Below are positions 43,594 to 53,567 of a stretch of 64,000 nucleotides of DNA, in pieces. Below the pieces are notes generated by a model. It saw nothing but the letters and a program-made list of their open reading frames with translations, made no database searches and was not told the DNA's origin. A program made the position numbers and the translations under genes. Position 1 is the stretch's first letter. Each line of letters begins with the position of its first letter. Origin of the DNA: Acetobacteraceae bacterium (lineage in GTDB: Bacteria > Pseudomonadota > Alphaproteobacteria > Acetobacterales > Acetobacteraceae). The DNA is taken from NCBI GenBank assembly GCA_024280945.1, contig JAMXLO010000115.1, positions 1 through 64,000 on the forward strand, given 5' to 3'.

Positions 43594-45558
43594 CTACCGG
43601 GCGCTCTCCCGCCCCTTGGGCCCCGGAAGCCGCTGACCGCCGGGTTGCTGCTTCGCCTGTGCCAGAATTCGGTCGCAGTGATGATCGTCGCCGGCGCCGA
43701 ACTGGATGGTCGGCAGTGCGGCAAGCGGCGGCAGTATCGCTGCCAGTCCGGCAACGAGACCACCGCGGACGGCGAGCTCGGCCCCAGGCATGATGCTGGG
43801 ATGTTTCAGCGTGCCGGCAATGTTTATCGGTGCCGGCAGCGAGCCGATGGTGAAGTGCTTGGCGGCGGTGCGCAGCTGCAGATCGACAGCCTCATTGCGC
43901 AGGTCCGCCCCGCCACTGCCCGTCACGATAGCCTCATCGGTATCCAGGATAAGTGTCTGGAGCTGAAACCTGCCCCGCTGCAGCCCCGCCTGGGCGATGA
44001 AACATTCGATCTTTGTCCGTTGCGGCATGCCCAGCGCGGACAGCAGGGCGTTGCTGAATTGCAGCCCGGAAAGGTCGACCAGCACGGCGCTGAGATCGCC
44101 GCCAGCCATCGCCAGTTTCAGGTCGCCAGTGCCATTGCCGAACATCTGGGCGATCGAATTCCCGACGCCATCAATCCTGGCGGAACCGCTGATAGTTCCC
44201 GCGCCTTGGAATGCGTGTGTCGCTGCCATCAATCGGGAGACATCGACGCGCTGAAACGCGACGTCCCCCCTCACGTGGGTCAGATCGCCCTGCGGTGTCA
44301 GTCCAATGTCGCCGTTGATCTGGCCGGTGCCCACACCGAAGCTGAGCGGATGCAGCGAGACCTGGCCGTCAACGATGTCCAGCTTCACGTCGAGGTTATC
44401 CAGCGGCATGTATCTCCCCTGGATGGACTGGCCTCGGTACTGCAGATGGACGTTCGCCCAGCGCAGCTTCGGCACGCTGATTGGCGTGTCCGGAATCAGC
44501 CTCGGGCTTGTTTCTGCGCGCACCAACGCCGCGCGCTGCGACGGTGGTTCATTCGGGGTGTTCGCGCGCCCGGGCGCGGTGCCGATGAAGCTGCCGAGAT
44601 CGGCAAGATCGACGCGGCGCGAGCGGAGATCGGCCGTCATCTCCGGTGGCTCGTTGTCCGGGTTGACTGCGATGGTGCCCTCCAGATCGGAGTTGCCGAT
44701 GCGCGCAGAGAAGTCGCGCAGTTGCACGCGGTGCCCGGCGAATTCGAGCTGGCCGGTCAGCTGATAGTCGGGGGTTTGCGGTAAGGGCAGACCGGTGAGC
44801 GCCCCGAGCAGCGACATGTCGGGTCCGGCCAAGTGCAGCTTGAGTTCCGCACCCTGCATCGCCATCGGATCGCTCACTCTCCCGACCAGACTCACTTGAG
44901 AGGGGCCGTTCTGTACTTGGAGGTCAATCGGCCACGGTTGCGTGGTGTCCTGCAGCGACAAGAGCGCACCGCCGACCGCATGTCCGCTGATGGGTTGGGC
45001 GTTGTACGTGCCGCGTGCGTCCAGCACGATCTGGGCCTGCTCGCCCTGATGCCGGGTCGCGATGTCGACGACCACATCAGCCTTCAGCCTTGCCAGACGG
45101 ATGAACGCCTGCCCATCCTCGATACGGACTTCGCCAACCTGCGCCCCACCGCCGTTTCTCTGGGCCAGTCGTAGTTTGTAGTTGGCCGCTCCATTAGCCA
45201 TTTGCGTCGCAGCGACCTGCGGGCGCTCGATTGCGACCAGGGGAATCACCAGACTCCCATGGCGGAGGTAGTCCCACGCGTCGATCTGCACCCGCAGCAC
45301 CGGCAACCGTGCCAGAGGCTCGCCGGTCCAATCCGGTGGGTTGCCGATCACGACGTCGTTCGCGGTGACCGTGACGACCCGCCCGGGTCGGATATGCAGG
45401 TGCCCGATCGATACCGGACGCCCCAACGCGGCGGCGGCGCGTGACGCGACGAGAGGCCGCAGCAGATCGCCTCCCCACATGAAGGCCGCGGCAACGATCG
45501 CCAGAACCGAGAGGCCCAACCCCAGCACCCAGGCCAGGGCACGGTGTCGGCGAGCCAT
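43594..45558 (-). CDS. AsmA family protein
   Basis: A 654-residue inner-membrane-anchored protein facing the periplasm. A single N-terminal helix (ALAWVLGLGLSVLAIVAAAFMWG) is followed by repeated beta-rich blocks. The AsmA C-terminal region includes GNSIAQMFGNGTGDLKLAMAGGDLSAVLVDLSGLQ, a hallmark. AsmA-like proteins are linked to phospholipid transport to the outer membrane. A CAGGAG site precedes ATG 45558. It is 66 bases downstream of the flavoprotein gene. Confidence 0.9.
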   Translation of the reverse strand: MARRHRALAWVLGLGLSVLAIVAAAFMWGGDLLRPLVASRAAAALGRPVSIGHLHIRPGRVVTVTANDVVIGNPPDWTGEPLARLPVLRVQIDAWDYLRHGSLVIPLVAIERPQVAATQMANGAANYKLRLAQRNGGGAQVGEVRIEDGQAFIRLARLKADVVVDIATRHQGEQAQIVLDARGTYNAQPISGHAVGGALLSLQDTTQPWPIDLQVQNGPSQVSLVGRVSDPMAMQGAELKLHLAGPDMSLLGALTGLPLPQTPDYQLTGQLEFAGHRVQLRDFSARIGNSDLEGTIAVNPDNEPPEMTADLRSRRVDLADLGSFIGTAPGRANTPNEPPSQRAALVRAETSPRLIPDTPISVPKLRWANVHLQYRGQSIQGRYMPLDNLDVKLDIVDGQVSLHPLSFGVGTGQINGDIGLTPQGDLTHVRGDVAFQRVDVSRLMAATHAFQGAGTISGSARIDGVGNSIAQMFGNGTGDLKLAMAGGDLSAVLVDLSGLQFSNALLSALGMPQRTKIECFIAQAGLQRGRFQLQTLILDTDEAIVTGSGGADLRNEAVDLQLRTAAKHFTIGSLPAPINIAGTLKHPSIMPGAELAVRGGLVAGLAAILPPLAALPTIQFGAGDDHHCDRILAQAKQQPGGQRLPGPKGRESAR

Positions 45559-45624
45559 GGCAACTCCTGTCGTGCAAGGCCGACAACGAAGCGGCGGGCG
45601 AACGGTTGCGCGGTTTCGCCTTGG

Positions 45625-46164
45625 CTATGTCGTGTGGGCGACGTGTGGGCGAACAGCCTCAAACAGGTGCGGCGATGGTGCCAGGCGCGGCCCTTCGCCC
45701 GCGTCAACGGGCGGCACGACCGTCACCCGCCACCGGGCCAAAGTCCGCAGCGACGCCTGCGCCACTGGATGATCCAGCAGCGGCTGGTTCAACGATGGAC
45801 CGACAATGACAGGCGTGCCGCGCCCGATCGCTTCGGCCACCACGGACAGTGCCAGGTTGTCAGCAATCCCATGTGCCAGCTTGTTCAGTGAGTTGAAGCT
45901 GCAAGGCGCGAACAGCACGACGCCGCGTGGCGGGCGCGGCCGGATCGCGAGGTCGAAATACGACTCGACCACCTGCGCACCCTGCACATCAGCAAGCTGG
46001 CGCGGCGCGACGACCCGCGAGGCGTTCGGCGTCGGGATGGCGATCACGCGGGCAAAGCCGAGCTGAACCAGGCCGTGCAGGATCTCGGGGCAGCGGGCGG
46101 CGGTCGAGGTGCCGCTCAGCACCAGGTAGACGACGTCGAACTGTTCGGGTTCAGCACTCGGCAT
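45625..46164 (-). CDS. Flavoprotein family (UbiX/Dfp-like)
   Basis: A 179-residue homo-oligomeric flavin-containing Cys-decarboxylase-type fold. The FMN-binding stretch FAPCSFNSLNKLAHGIADNLALSVVAEA corresponds to the (T/C)-x-N-x-(L/M)-A-K-x-A-x-G-x-A-D-x-L motif. PVIVGPSLNQPLLDHP follows as in this family. The usual catalytic His-Cys substrate residues of PPC decarboxylase are not obvious. Exact reaction unknown. Confidence 0.8.
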   Translation of the reverse strand: MPSAEPEQFDVVYLVLSGTSTAARCPEILHGLVQLGFARVIAIPTPNASRVVAPRQLADVQGAQVVESYFDLAIRPRPPRGVVLFAPCSFNSLNKLAHGIADNLALSVVAEAIGRGTPVIVGPSLNQPLLDHPVAQASLRTLARWRVTVVPPVDAGEGPRLAPSPHLFEAVRPHVAHTT

Positions 46165-46261
46165 AGCGTATCCCCCCTGCTCCCGGTGCTGAGGTTACGT
46201 CGTCCGCCATGCAGTGCGAACCTTTCGGCGTGCCGTTCCGGCGAGCATAAGCCTGTCAACC

Positions 46262-47323
46262 ATGAGCACGGCCTCTGCATCTCTCCTGTTGCCTCTGTTG
46301 CGACGGCTCGATCCGGAACGGGCACACGAGATCTCGATGCTGGCCCTGCGCCTGGGGCTCGCCGGCCGCGATACGACGACCGACGATCCGACACTCGCCG
46401 TCGACGTGCTCGGCCGTCATTTCGCCAATCCGATCGGGCTTGCGGCGGGGTTCGATAAGAATGCGGTGGCGATCGCGTCGCTGGCACGGCTGGGCTTCGG
46501 CTTTGTGGAGACCGGCACGGTCACGCCCCAACCGCAACCTGGCAATCCGCGGCCACGGCTGTTCCGACTGGAGACAGACCGCGCGGTGATCAATCGCATG
46601 GGCTTCAACAATGCCGGCATCGACGCCTATCTGCGGCGGCTTGCGCGCCGGCCGCGCGGGTCCGCGATCATCGGCGCCAATGTCGGCATCAACAAAGAGG
46701 GGGCCGATCCGCAGCGCGACTATCCCGCACTGATCGCCGCAGTGGCCCCTTACGTGGACTACGCAGTGATCAATGTGTCGTCGCCGAATACGCCCGGGTT
46801 GCGTGACCTTCAGGGCGAGGAGCAGTTGCGCCGGATCCTGAGCGCCGTCACCAAAAGCGCTCCGCAACGGCCGCCACTGCTGGTCAAGATCGCGCCGGAC
46901 ATCGGGGCGGCTGCCCTCGAGGCGCTGGTGGAAAACTGTGTTGCGCAGGGAGTGCAGGGACTGATCGTGGCGAACACCACCACGTCGCGCCCGGCTGCCC
47001 TGCAGTCGCAACATGCGGGCGAGGCCGGCGGGCTATCCGGCGAACCATTGTTTCGGCTGTCCACCTCGGTGCTGGCACGTGCACATCTTCTGGCGCGCGG
47101 CCGACTCGTGCTGATCGGCGTCGGCGGCGTGTCCAGCGGTGAACAGGCTCTGGCCAAGATCCAGGCGGGCGCGTCGCTGGTGCAGCTTTACACCGCATTT
47201 GCTTACTGCGGGCCGGCCCTGATCCCACGGCTCAAGCGCGAACTGGCCGACCGCCTGCGCAACGCAGGTTTCCATCGCGTGGAGGACGCGGTGGGCAGCG
47301 ACGCGCAACATCTGGCAGAATGA
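46262..47323 (+). CDS. pyrD: Dihydroorotate dehydrogenase (quinone), class 2
   Basis: Fourth step of de novo pyrimidine synthesis: oxidises dihydroorotate, passing electrons to quinone at the inner membrane. The 353-residue protein has the N-terminal amphipathic helices of class 2 (LLLPLLRRLDPERAHEISM), FMN/substrate segments GLAAGFDKNAVA, ETGTVTPQPQPGNPRPRLFRL, catalytic serine in NVSSPNTPGLR, and the C-terminal GVGGVSSGEQALAKIQAGASLVQLY. Start ATG 46262; a longer frame from 46214 adds residues without family match. Its stop overlaps the HAD gene start (ATGA). Confidence 0.97.
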   Translation: MSTASASLLLPLLRRLDPERAHEISMLALRLGLAGRDTTTDDPTLAVDVLGRHFANPIGLAAGFDKNAVAIASLARLGFGFVETGTVTPQPQPGNPRPRLFRLETDRAVINRMGFNNAGIDAYLRRLARRPRGSAIIGANVGINKEGADPQRDYPALIAAVAPYVDYAVINVSSPNTPGLRDLQGEEQLRRILSAVTKSAPQRPPLLVKIAPDIGAAALEALVENCVAQGVQGLIVANTTTSRPAALQSQHAGEAGGLSGEPLFRLSTSVLARAHLLARGRLVLIGVGGVSSGEQALAKIQAGASLVQLYTAFAYCGPALIPRLKRELADRLRNAGFHRVEDAVGSDAQHLAE

Positions 47324-48195
47324 CGCCGATGGAACATCTGCAAGGTTTCGCTCCTCTTGCCGATCGCTACGACGGCTTCGTCCTCGACCTCTGGGGAGTC
47401 ATCCATGACGGCGTGAATGCGTTCCCGCATGCTGTGGACTGCCTCGCCCGGCTGCGTAAAGCAGGCAAGCGCACATTGCTGCTGTCCAACGTGCCGCGGC
47501 CGAACGAAGCTGCGCAGGCGCTCATGCAACGTATGGGGATTCCGGACGATCTCTATACCGATATCCTGACCAGCGGCGAGGCGGTGCGCCGTGCGCTGCA
47601 GCGTCCGCCGGATCTGTGGTGGGCGGAACTCGGAACGCGCGTGTTCCATCTGGGGCCGGAGCGCGATAACGGCGTCATCGAAGGCCTGCCGTTGACCAAG
47701 GTGATGCAGCCGTCCGAGGCCAACTTCGTGCTGAACACCGGTCCGGACGATCACCGGAACCCGACCGACATGGCGGAGTTCGAAGAGGTCCTGCAGGACT
47801 GCGCGAACCATCATTTGCCGATGATCTGCGCCAATCCTGATCTGCAGGTCATCCGCGGCGGTGTGCGGGTGCTGTGCGCCGGATCGTTGGCCTTGCGCTA
47901 TCAGGAACTGGGAGGCGATGTTCGGTCCATCGGCAAGCCGGACCCTGCGATCTATCAGCCGGTGCTGCAAAGCCTCGACCTTCCCGTCCAGCGCGTGCTG
48001 GCGGTCGGCGACGCGCTGCATACCGATATTGCCGGCGCGGCAGCCGTAGACCTTGCCGCCTGCTGGGTGCTCGGCGGCGTCCACGCGGAGGCGTTGGCGA
48101 ACGGAAACGGGGACTACGATGTCGCGCGTGCGGAAACCATCGCCAGGGATGCGGCATTGGCACCGATTGCGTCGATCCCTCGCTTCGCCTGGTGA
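47320..48195 (+). CDS. HAD-superfamily class IIA phosphatase
   Basis: A 291-residue HAD hydrolase of the alphaproteobacterial NagD/pNPPase-like subgroup. Motif I LDLWGVIHDG (nucleophile Asp), motif II LLLSNVPRPN, motif III lysine in SIGKPDPAIYQ and motif IV AVGDALHTDIAGAA. A C2-type cap sits between motifs II and III. It is translationally coupled to pyrD by a 4-base overlap, which could mean removal of a nucleotide or sugar phosphate; the substrate is inferred only. Confidence 0.88.
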   Translation: MTPMEHLQGFAPLADRYDGFVLDLWGVIHDGVNAFPHAVDCLARLRKAGKRTLLLSNVPRPNEAAQALMQRMGIPDDLYTDILTSGEAVRRALQRPPDLWWAELGTRVFHLGPERDNGVIEGLPLTKVMQPSEANFVLNTGPDDHRNPTDMAEFEEVLQDCANHHLPMICANPDLQVIRGGVRVLCAGSLALRYQELGGDVRSIGKPDPAIYQPVLQSLDLPVQRVLAVGDALHTDIAGAAAVDLAACWVLGGVHAEALANGNGDYDVARAETIARDAALAPIASIPRFAW

Positions 48196-48252
48196 TCAGT
48201 CGCGATCTGTCTGGCCCGACAACGTCGGAGGCGTGAAATCACGGGCTCAAGT

Positions 48253-49104
48253 TCAGTGCGAGAACAGCACCGGAGCGGTCATCTCTGCGATGAGCGTGCG
48301 GGTGACGCCGCCGAACACCAGTTCTCGGGCGCGCGAATGGCCATAGGCACCGGCGACGATCAGATCGGCGCCGATATCGGCGGCATACGACAACAGGGCC
48401 TCGCCATCGGCAATGTCCCTGGCGACGGTGTGCGCCGCTTCCGCCTTCAGCCCGTGCCGGGCAAGATGCAGTGCAATGTCAGCGGCCGGCACGTCGCCAT
48501 GGCTGCCGCCGACGCCCTGCTGCGGGTTGATCGCCAGGACGGTGACCTGCTTGGCATTCAGCAGCAGGGGCAGCGCGTCGTTCAGAGCGCGGGCGGCCTC
48601 GCGGCTTGCGTTCCACGCCACCAGAACGCGCTCGCCAATGGTAGGAAAATCGCCGGCGAACGGCACAGCCAGCACCGGGCGACCCGAGGTCATGACCGTC
48701 GTCACCAGGACAGCATCCGCGTCCTGCGGCTCTTCACGGTTGGGCTGGCCGACGATGGTAAGATCCGCATAGCGCGCATGCAGCGCGACGGTGGGCGGGG
48801 GAGGTCCTTCCACCAGCCGCCACTCACCTTCGAGACCATTGCGCCGCAGGCATTCGCGGAATGCGGCCTCTATCGGCTTGGCAGCCTCGACGGCTTCGGC
48901 ACGGATCCGCTCGACGATCTCCTCCGGATTGGTGGGTACGAACGGCATCGCGGCGCCGTAGAAGTAATTCGCCGACGGGATATCGATGACATGCAGCCCC
49001 GTCAGATGGGCGTTGTGCTGGATCGCCAGACGCGCAGCCAACTCCCTGCGCTTGGCGCTGCGAGGCGTGACATCCAAATAGACCAACAGGTCCTTGAGAG
49101 CCAT
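48253..49104 (-). CDS. Universal stress protein (tandem UspA domains)
   Basis: A 283-residue cytoplasmic stress protein with two Usp domains. The second is complete with the ATP-binding G-x2-G-x9-G pattern in GAYGHSRARELVFGGVTR and ends TAPVLFSH; the first (residues 1-140) has a degenerate loop (VGQPNREEPQD). It is not evidently in an operon. Likely induced in stasis or low oxygen, as in the family. Confidence 0.9.
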   Translation of the reverse strand: MALKDLLVYLDVTPRSAKRRELAARLAIQHNAHLTGLHVIDIPSANYFYGAAMPFVPTNPEEIVERIRAEAVEAAKPIEAAFRECLRRNGLEGEWRLVEGPPPPTVALHARYADLTIVGQPNREEPQDADAVLVTTVMTSGRPVLAVPFAGDFPTIGERVLVAWNASREAARALNDALPLLLNAKQVTVLAINPQQGVGGSHGDVPAADIALHLARHGLKAEAAHTVARDIADGEALLSYAADIGADLIVAGAYGHSRARELVFGGVTRTLIAEMTAPVLFSH

Positions 49105-49186
49105 TGACGGAATCCTCCCTCTATGACGATCGAATCGCCGTATACACCTCGACCGCGACAGCCGAATTGATCTGCATCAGTCGATA

Positions 49187-49492
49187 CTATTGCAGCGGCA
49201 CCTGCAAACTTAGTCCTGGAGTCTGAATCGGGCGTTTGTCTTCGTTGCTCTGAAATCGCGAGCCGGGGGTGTAGCCCAGTCCCTGCGTGAGCAGTTGCGC
49301 TCGGAAGTCTTGCGGTCGAACCCGCACGCCATCACTCGGCGGCACCCAGGGCGCTTGTGCGCCGCGGTCGGGCGTCGGAGCGAGTTGCTCGGGCGGCGGG
49401 TGAGGTGGCGGGATTGGCGGCAGCGGCAAGGGGGCGGGGGCGGCAGCAACGGATACGACCATCGCAAGCCCCGAGCAGGCACGACGGATCAT
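49187..49492 (-). CDS. Proline-rich secreted small protein
   Basis: A 101-residue product. A signal-like hydrophobic start (CSGLAMVVSVAAAPA) leads into a proline-dense stretch PLPLPPIPPPHPPPEQLAP, then a tail with LTQGLGYTPGSRFQSNEDKRP. Its ATG overlaps the NUDIX stop by 4 bases (ATGA), which supports it being translated. No family recognised. The Pro-rich part could span the periplasm or cell wall. Confidence 0.62.
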   Translation of the reverse strand: MIRRACSGLAMVVSVAAAPAPLPLPPIPPPHPPPEQLAPTPDRGAQAPWVPPSDGVRVRPQDFRAQLLTQGLGYTPGSRFQSNEDKRPIQTPGLSLQVPLQ

Positions 49493-50049
49493 GACACCCT
49501 GCCGTGGCTGGTCGGCGAGGGCGGCTTGACGCCACGCAGGTCGTCGGGCGGATTGCCGGCAGGCGCGCCGAGAGGCCCTTGTCCCGCCTTCTGCCAGGCA
49601 TCGAGAGCCCAGATGACTGAGGGAAAGGCGATGTGGTCACGCGGAATCCGTTCCGGCGCGAACAAAGCGACCTCCAGACTCTCGTCACCCGCTGCAAAGC
49701 GGGGCTCCCCGGCGAAGCTCCCGCGGAAAATTACCTGCACCTGACCGATGCGGCTGATGCTGAACACACCCAGTATGCCATCGAGCACGATGGCCGCCTG
49801 CGCTTCCTCCCAGGCCTCGCGTGCGGCGCCCTCCTCGAGGGTTTCGCCGTGTTCAAGATAGCCCGCCGGCAACGTCCAGAACCCCCGTCGCGGCTCAATG
49901 GCGCGACGACACATCAGAACTGAACCGTCAGCCACCACCACCGCTCCAACCACCACTTTGGGATTCTCGTAGGCGACGTGTCCGCAATCCGCGCAGACAA
50001 GCCGCTCGCGATTGTCACCAGTGGGAATACGGCGGACGAAGTCCGGCAT
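49489..50049 (-). CDS. NUDIX hydrolase with N-terminal zinc ribbon
   Basis: A 186-residue pyrophosphohydrolase. N-terminal CADCGHVAYENPKVVVGAVV resembles the NudC/YfcD zinc-ribbon linker (only one C-x2-C pair seen). The NUDIX box is GYLEHGETLEEGAAREAWEEAQA, with all the catalytic glutamates. Likely hydrolyses a nucleoside diphosphate-linked compound such as ADP-ribose or NADH. It is coupled with the Pro-rich protein gene downstream. Confidence 0.92.
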   Translation of the reverse strand: MPDFVRRIPTGDNRERLVCADCGHVAYENPKVVVGAVVVADGSVLMCRRAIEPRRGFWTLPAGYLEHGETLEEGAAREAWEEAQAAIVLDGILGVFSISRIGQVQVIFRGSFAGEPRFAAGDESLEVALFAPERIPRDHIAFPSVIWALDAWQKAGQGPLGAPAGNPPDDLRGVKPPSPTSHGRVS

Positions 50050-50375
50050 GTCCGCAACGTGGCGCTTTCACCGCAGCGGATCAATACCCAACCGAAAGTG
50101 AATGTTACCAGGGCCCTATGGCGCGAATTACACCGAGAGGTCGAGCAGCGATCCTCGCGGTAACACACGACTCGGCGCATCGCGTGTCGGCGGCGCGATG
50201 CCTGTCAGCGTCGGCTGAGAGCCCGATTGCGATGCGGCGGCCGAGACCGCACGCGCGGGGTGCACATTGGCGGAAACTCCGCTCGGTGGCGCGATGCCTG
50301 CGGAGAAAGCGGCGATCGAGAGTGGTGACAACATGGGGCCAGGGTCGCGCCGTGCGGTTAACAACGGCTGAAGGA
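50050..50375. other. Intergenic region between the NUDIX gene and the hybrid kinase
   Basis: 326 bases without a supported gene. Contains two copies of GGCGCGATGCCTG (about 50190 and 50290). Both flanking genes are on the minus strand. It should contain the promoter for the NUDIX gene and the end of the kinase transcript. Confidence 0.4.
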
Positions 50376-53354
50376 TCATACCAACTCGATGCCAAGGGCC
50401 TGTCGCAAGGCCGCGGCAGTCCGGGAGAGTTCTGCCGCCACATCATCGACAGGTGTCGACAGCGGGGGCATCGGCTCCAGGCAAGCCGTCTGCATAAGCA
50501 CCCGCAGCCGCGCTTCCAATGACGCCATGCCGTATTCCGCTGCCATGCCGGCCATGGCATGGGCGGCGGTCCGCAGCGCCTCGCGGTCCGACCGGATGCT
50601 GGCTTCGCGCAGCGACACGAGCCGGTCAGACAGATCGGCGAGACACGTCTCGACCAGGTTGGCGAGAGTGCCAGCTGGCAGACTGGCTCGCAGTTCTTCC
50701 AGCCGTGCCGGGGACAGCACGGGCGGGGCGACCTGACACGCAGGCGCGCTATCGCGTCCGCCTGCCTGCGGCCCTGACCGATGCGGCCATACGTAGCGGG
50801 CAATGACGTCCAGCAGATCGCTCAATGTAGCTGGCTTGGCCAGCATATCGTCCATTCCTGCTGCCGCACAGGCCGCTTGATCCTCCGGACAGATATTCGC
50901 TGTCAGTGCCACGATCGGCACACGCGCTGCCGGGCCGCCAAGGGCGCGGATCTGCCGCACCGCCTCGAGGCCGCTCATACCCGGCATGAAAATGTCCATC
51001 AGCACCAGATCATAAGGTGACGTTGCAACGGCACTGACCGCCTCCTGTCCGCTGCTCGCAACGTCTACCTGGTGCCCTTCGCGGCGGAGCAGCATCGCGG
51101 TGACCATCTGATTGGCCAGGATGTCCTCGACCAGCAGGATCCGCGTTCGCGGCAGCCACCGCTGTTGCGGGGTAACCGGTCGCGGCGAGACGGCCGCGGC
51201 GCCAGTTGGGACCGACTTGATCGGCAAGGTTAGCCAGAATTCGTTGCCGGCGTCGCGATTGCAAAGCTGCCATGCCTGGCAGCCCATCTCGCCGCCCATC
51301 AGGGTCACGAGGTGCCGGCAGATCGTCAGGCCGAGGCCTGTCCCGGTCGACGCAGCATCCTTCCTATCCTGCAACTGGTAGAACGGCTCGAACAGATGGG
51401 CACAGCTGGCCGGTGGGATGACAGGCCCGCGGTCCCGCACGGCCAGCCGCAGCCGCGGCTCCGAACCATTGGGCAGAACCTCCGCGATCACCCGCACTTC
51501 GCCGGGATCGGCAAATTTCAGGGCGTTCGACAGCAGGTTGATCAGAACCTGCCGCAAGCGGCCGGGATCCTCATACAGCTCGGTCGGTACCCCATGCGCG
51601 ACGCTCAGCCGCAGCGCCATTCGGCGTTCCGCCGCCTGAGCGTTGAATATCTCCATGGTGCTTTCGATCAATGGGCGTAACGCGAAGACACCGGGCCGCA
51701 GCGCCAGCTGCCCCGACTCCATCCGCGACATCTCCAGGATGTCGTTGATCAAGGCCGACAGCGCCTCGCCGGCGCGCTGCGCAGTCTCCGCAAGGACGCG
51801 ATGGGTTCCCGCAATTTCGCCGCTCGCCAGCAGATGGAGGCTGTTGAGCAGGGCGCCGAGGGGCGTGCGAATTTCATGCGACACAATCGCGACGAAACGT
51901 GACATCGCCTTGGTCGCTGCCGCGGCCAGGGCATTGGCCTGCCGCAGGGCGTTCACTGATTCGCGGTGGGCGGTGATATCCGAATAGAGCGTCACGAACC
52001 CCCCGTCGGGCAGCCCGTTGCGCCGTAGCTCCACGACGCGGCCATCGGGCGCGGTCCGCTCGATGGCACGTGGATATGTCCCGGCACGCAGGATGGCCAT
52101 GCGGCGCGACACTTCAGCCTCGATATCGACCTGACCGAACACGCCGGCGGCGGCTTGCGCGCGAAGGATGTTCTCCATCGGGAGCCCAATCCGCAGAAGG
52201 CTCCTCGGCACGCTGGCGATCTCCGGAAAACGATCGTTCCACGCAACCAGCTGCATTTTACCATCGGTCATCGCCACGCCATCGGACATGCCGGCGAAGG
52301 TCGCTTGCAGCAGGTCGGTTCTGGCATCAGCGTGTGCCTTGGCAAGCGCCAGTTCGGCGTTCGCCCCGGCGAGGACGCGTCGCTCATGGTCCAGCGCTGC
52401 CTCGCGGCGGCGAGCAGCCTGGGCGGCATAGATAAGGGTCGAGGCGAGCAGCAGCAGCAAAAGCGTGATCCCGCCCGCGAACATGTAGGCGTTCGCGGCC
52501 CAGGTCTGGGTCGCACTCATCGCATCGTCGCGGTCGACCGCGACGATGACCCCCAGACCCTGGCCTTCGATCGGGTGAAAGCCGTGGACGCGTTCTATGC
52601 CGTCCAGCGCCGTCCGACCGACCCAGACGGAATTGGGCAAGGCCTGCATCGCCCTGAACATGTCGCTGTCAGCGACGCTGCTTCCCGGATCGGCTGGGCT
52701 ACGGCTCATGATGAGCCGGAGGACGCCTTGCTCCATACCCACAAGGGCAGCCAGGTCATGGGCTCCGATGGCGCCCGGATTGTAGAAGCTGCCCAGTGAG
52801 GAAATCCGCAGGATGGCGACGATCACGCCGGCGAAGGAGCCGTCGCGAGAACGCACTGGGCGAGCGAGGCTCATGTGCCACGACGGTATCAACCGGTTCC
52901 TCGTGCTGGGACCGACGAACATAGAGCCATCATCGGAAGGCCGCCTGGCCAGCGCGCGGAAGTAATCCTGATCGGCGACGTCGCCGCCGGTCGTCTCGGG
53001 AACCGTGCTGTCGATGATGCGGCCACGCCGGTCCGCGAGGATCACGTCCGGACTGATCTCATTCAGCAGCACGAGCTGATTGCGCCAGGGCAGGAGCCGG
53101 AAATGCTCCGGGTCGCTTTCCCAGGCATGGGCGAGCGTGCGCAGCTCCTCGTCAACTTCCAGCAGGCTTACCCTGACCTGTTGCGCGAACAGCGTGGCCT
53201 GGTTCGCAACGCTGGTTGCAACGCGTGCCTCCGCCGCAGCCTGCTGGCTATGGACGGCGCTCAACGTGCCGAACCAGGTGAGCGAGATCAGGACCAGGCA
53301 GGCGGCGGCGATGGCGGCGAAACCCAGCTGCCGGCCGGTGGTCCTCGGATTCAT
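50376..53354 (-). CDS. Hybrid sensor histidine kinase (dCACHE-PAS-HK-receiver-Hpt)
   Basis: A 992-residue membrane sensor. First helix at about residues 11-33, a periplasmic double-CACHE-like sensor about 35-283, second helix about 285-308, PAS domain about 345-470. The kinase has phosphoacceptor H493 (FVAIVSHEIRTPLG), N-box LINLLSNALKFA and G-box GTGLGLTICRHL. The receiver has D787 (LVLMDIFMPGMSG), and a C-terminal Hpt domain has H932 (AAHAMAGMA). All phosphorelay parts needed within one chain are present. The final response regulator is not adjacent. Ligand unknown; CACHE folds usually bind small metabolites. Confidence 0.92.
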   Translation of the reverse strand: MNPRTTGRQLGFAAIAAACLVLISLTWFGTLSAVHSQQAAAEARVATSVANQATLFAQQVRVSLLEVDEELRTLAHAWESDPEHFRLLPWRNQLVLLNEISPDVILADRRGRIIDSTVPETTGGDVADQDYFRALARRPSDDGSMFVGPSTRNRLIPSWHMSLARPVRSRDGSFAGVIVAILRISSLGSFYNPGAIGAHDLAALVGMEQGVLRLIMSRSPADPGSSVADSDMFRAMQALPNSVWVGRTALDGIERVHGFHPIEGQGLGVIVAVDRDDAMSATQTWAANAYMFAGGITLLLLLLASTLIYAAQAARRREAALDHERRVLAGANAELALAKAHADARTDLLQATFAGMSDGVAMTDGKMQLVAWNDRFPEIASVPRSLLRIGLPMENILRAQAAAGVFGQVDIEAEVSRRMAILRAGTYPRAIERTAPDGRVVELRRNGLPDGGFVTLYSDITAHRESVNALRQANALAAAATKAMSRFVAIVSHEIRTPLGALLNSLHLLASGEIAGTHRVLAETAQRAGEALSALINDILEMSRMESGQLALRPGVFALRPLIESTMEIFNAQAAERRMALRLSVAHGVPTELYEDPGRLRQVLINLLSNALKFADPGEVRVIAEVLPNGSEPRLRLAVRDRGPVIPPASCAHLFEPFYQLQDRKDAASTGTGLGLTICRHLVTLMGGEMGCQAWQLCNRDAGNEFWLTLPIKSVPTGAAAVSPRPVTPQQRWLPRTRILLVEDILANQMVTAMLLRREGHQVDVASSGQEAVSAVATSPYDLVLMDIFMPGMSGLEAVRQIRALGGPAARVPIVALTANICPEDQAACAAAGMDDMLAKPATLSDLLDVIARYVWPHRSGPQAGGRDSAPACQVAPPVLSPARLEELRASLPAGTLANLVETCLADLSDRLVSLREASIRSDREALRTAAHAMAGMAAEYGMASLEARLRVLMQTACLEPMPPLSTPVDDVAAELSRTAAALRQALGIELV

Positions 53355-53567
53355 CGCGCCACCAGACGAGAGGCCATTTCAGTTCCGCTGCACCGTAGCA
53401 GTGCCACATAGCACCGTTTCCGCTGCATGAGCATTTCAGGTCGCCAAGCCCAACCGATCGGCACGACGGGCCTCCTCCGGCAGGCACGGGCGGGTGTGCA
53501 TGTCCGGGCCTCGTGGGTCTGCCGCCTACGGTGCGGCCCGAATTCTCTGTGAGACGAGAGCAGACTG

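Noticed and set aside
49821-50522. Long plus-strand frame across the NUDIX start and the following gap
   Set aside because: Arg/Pro-rich shadow composition, overlaps a confirmed gene, no ribosome site.
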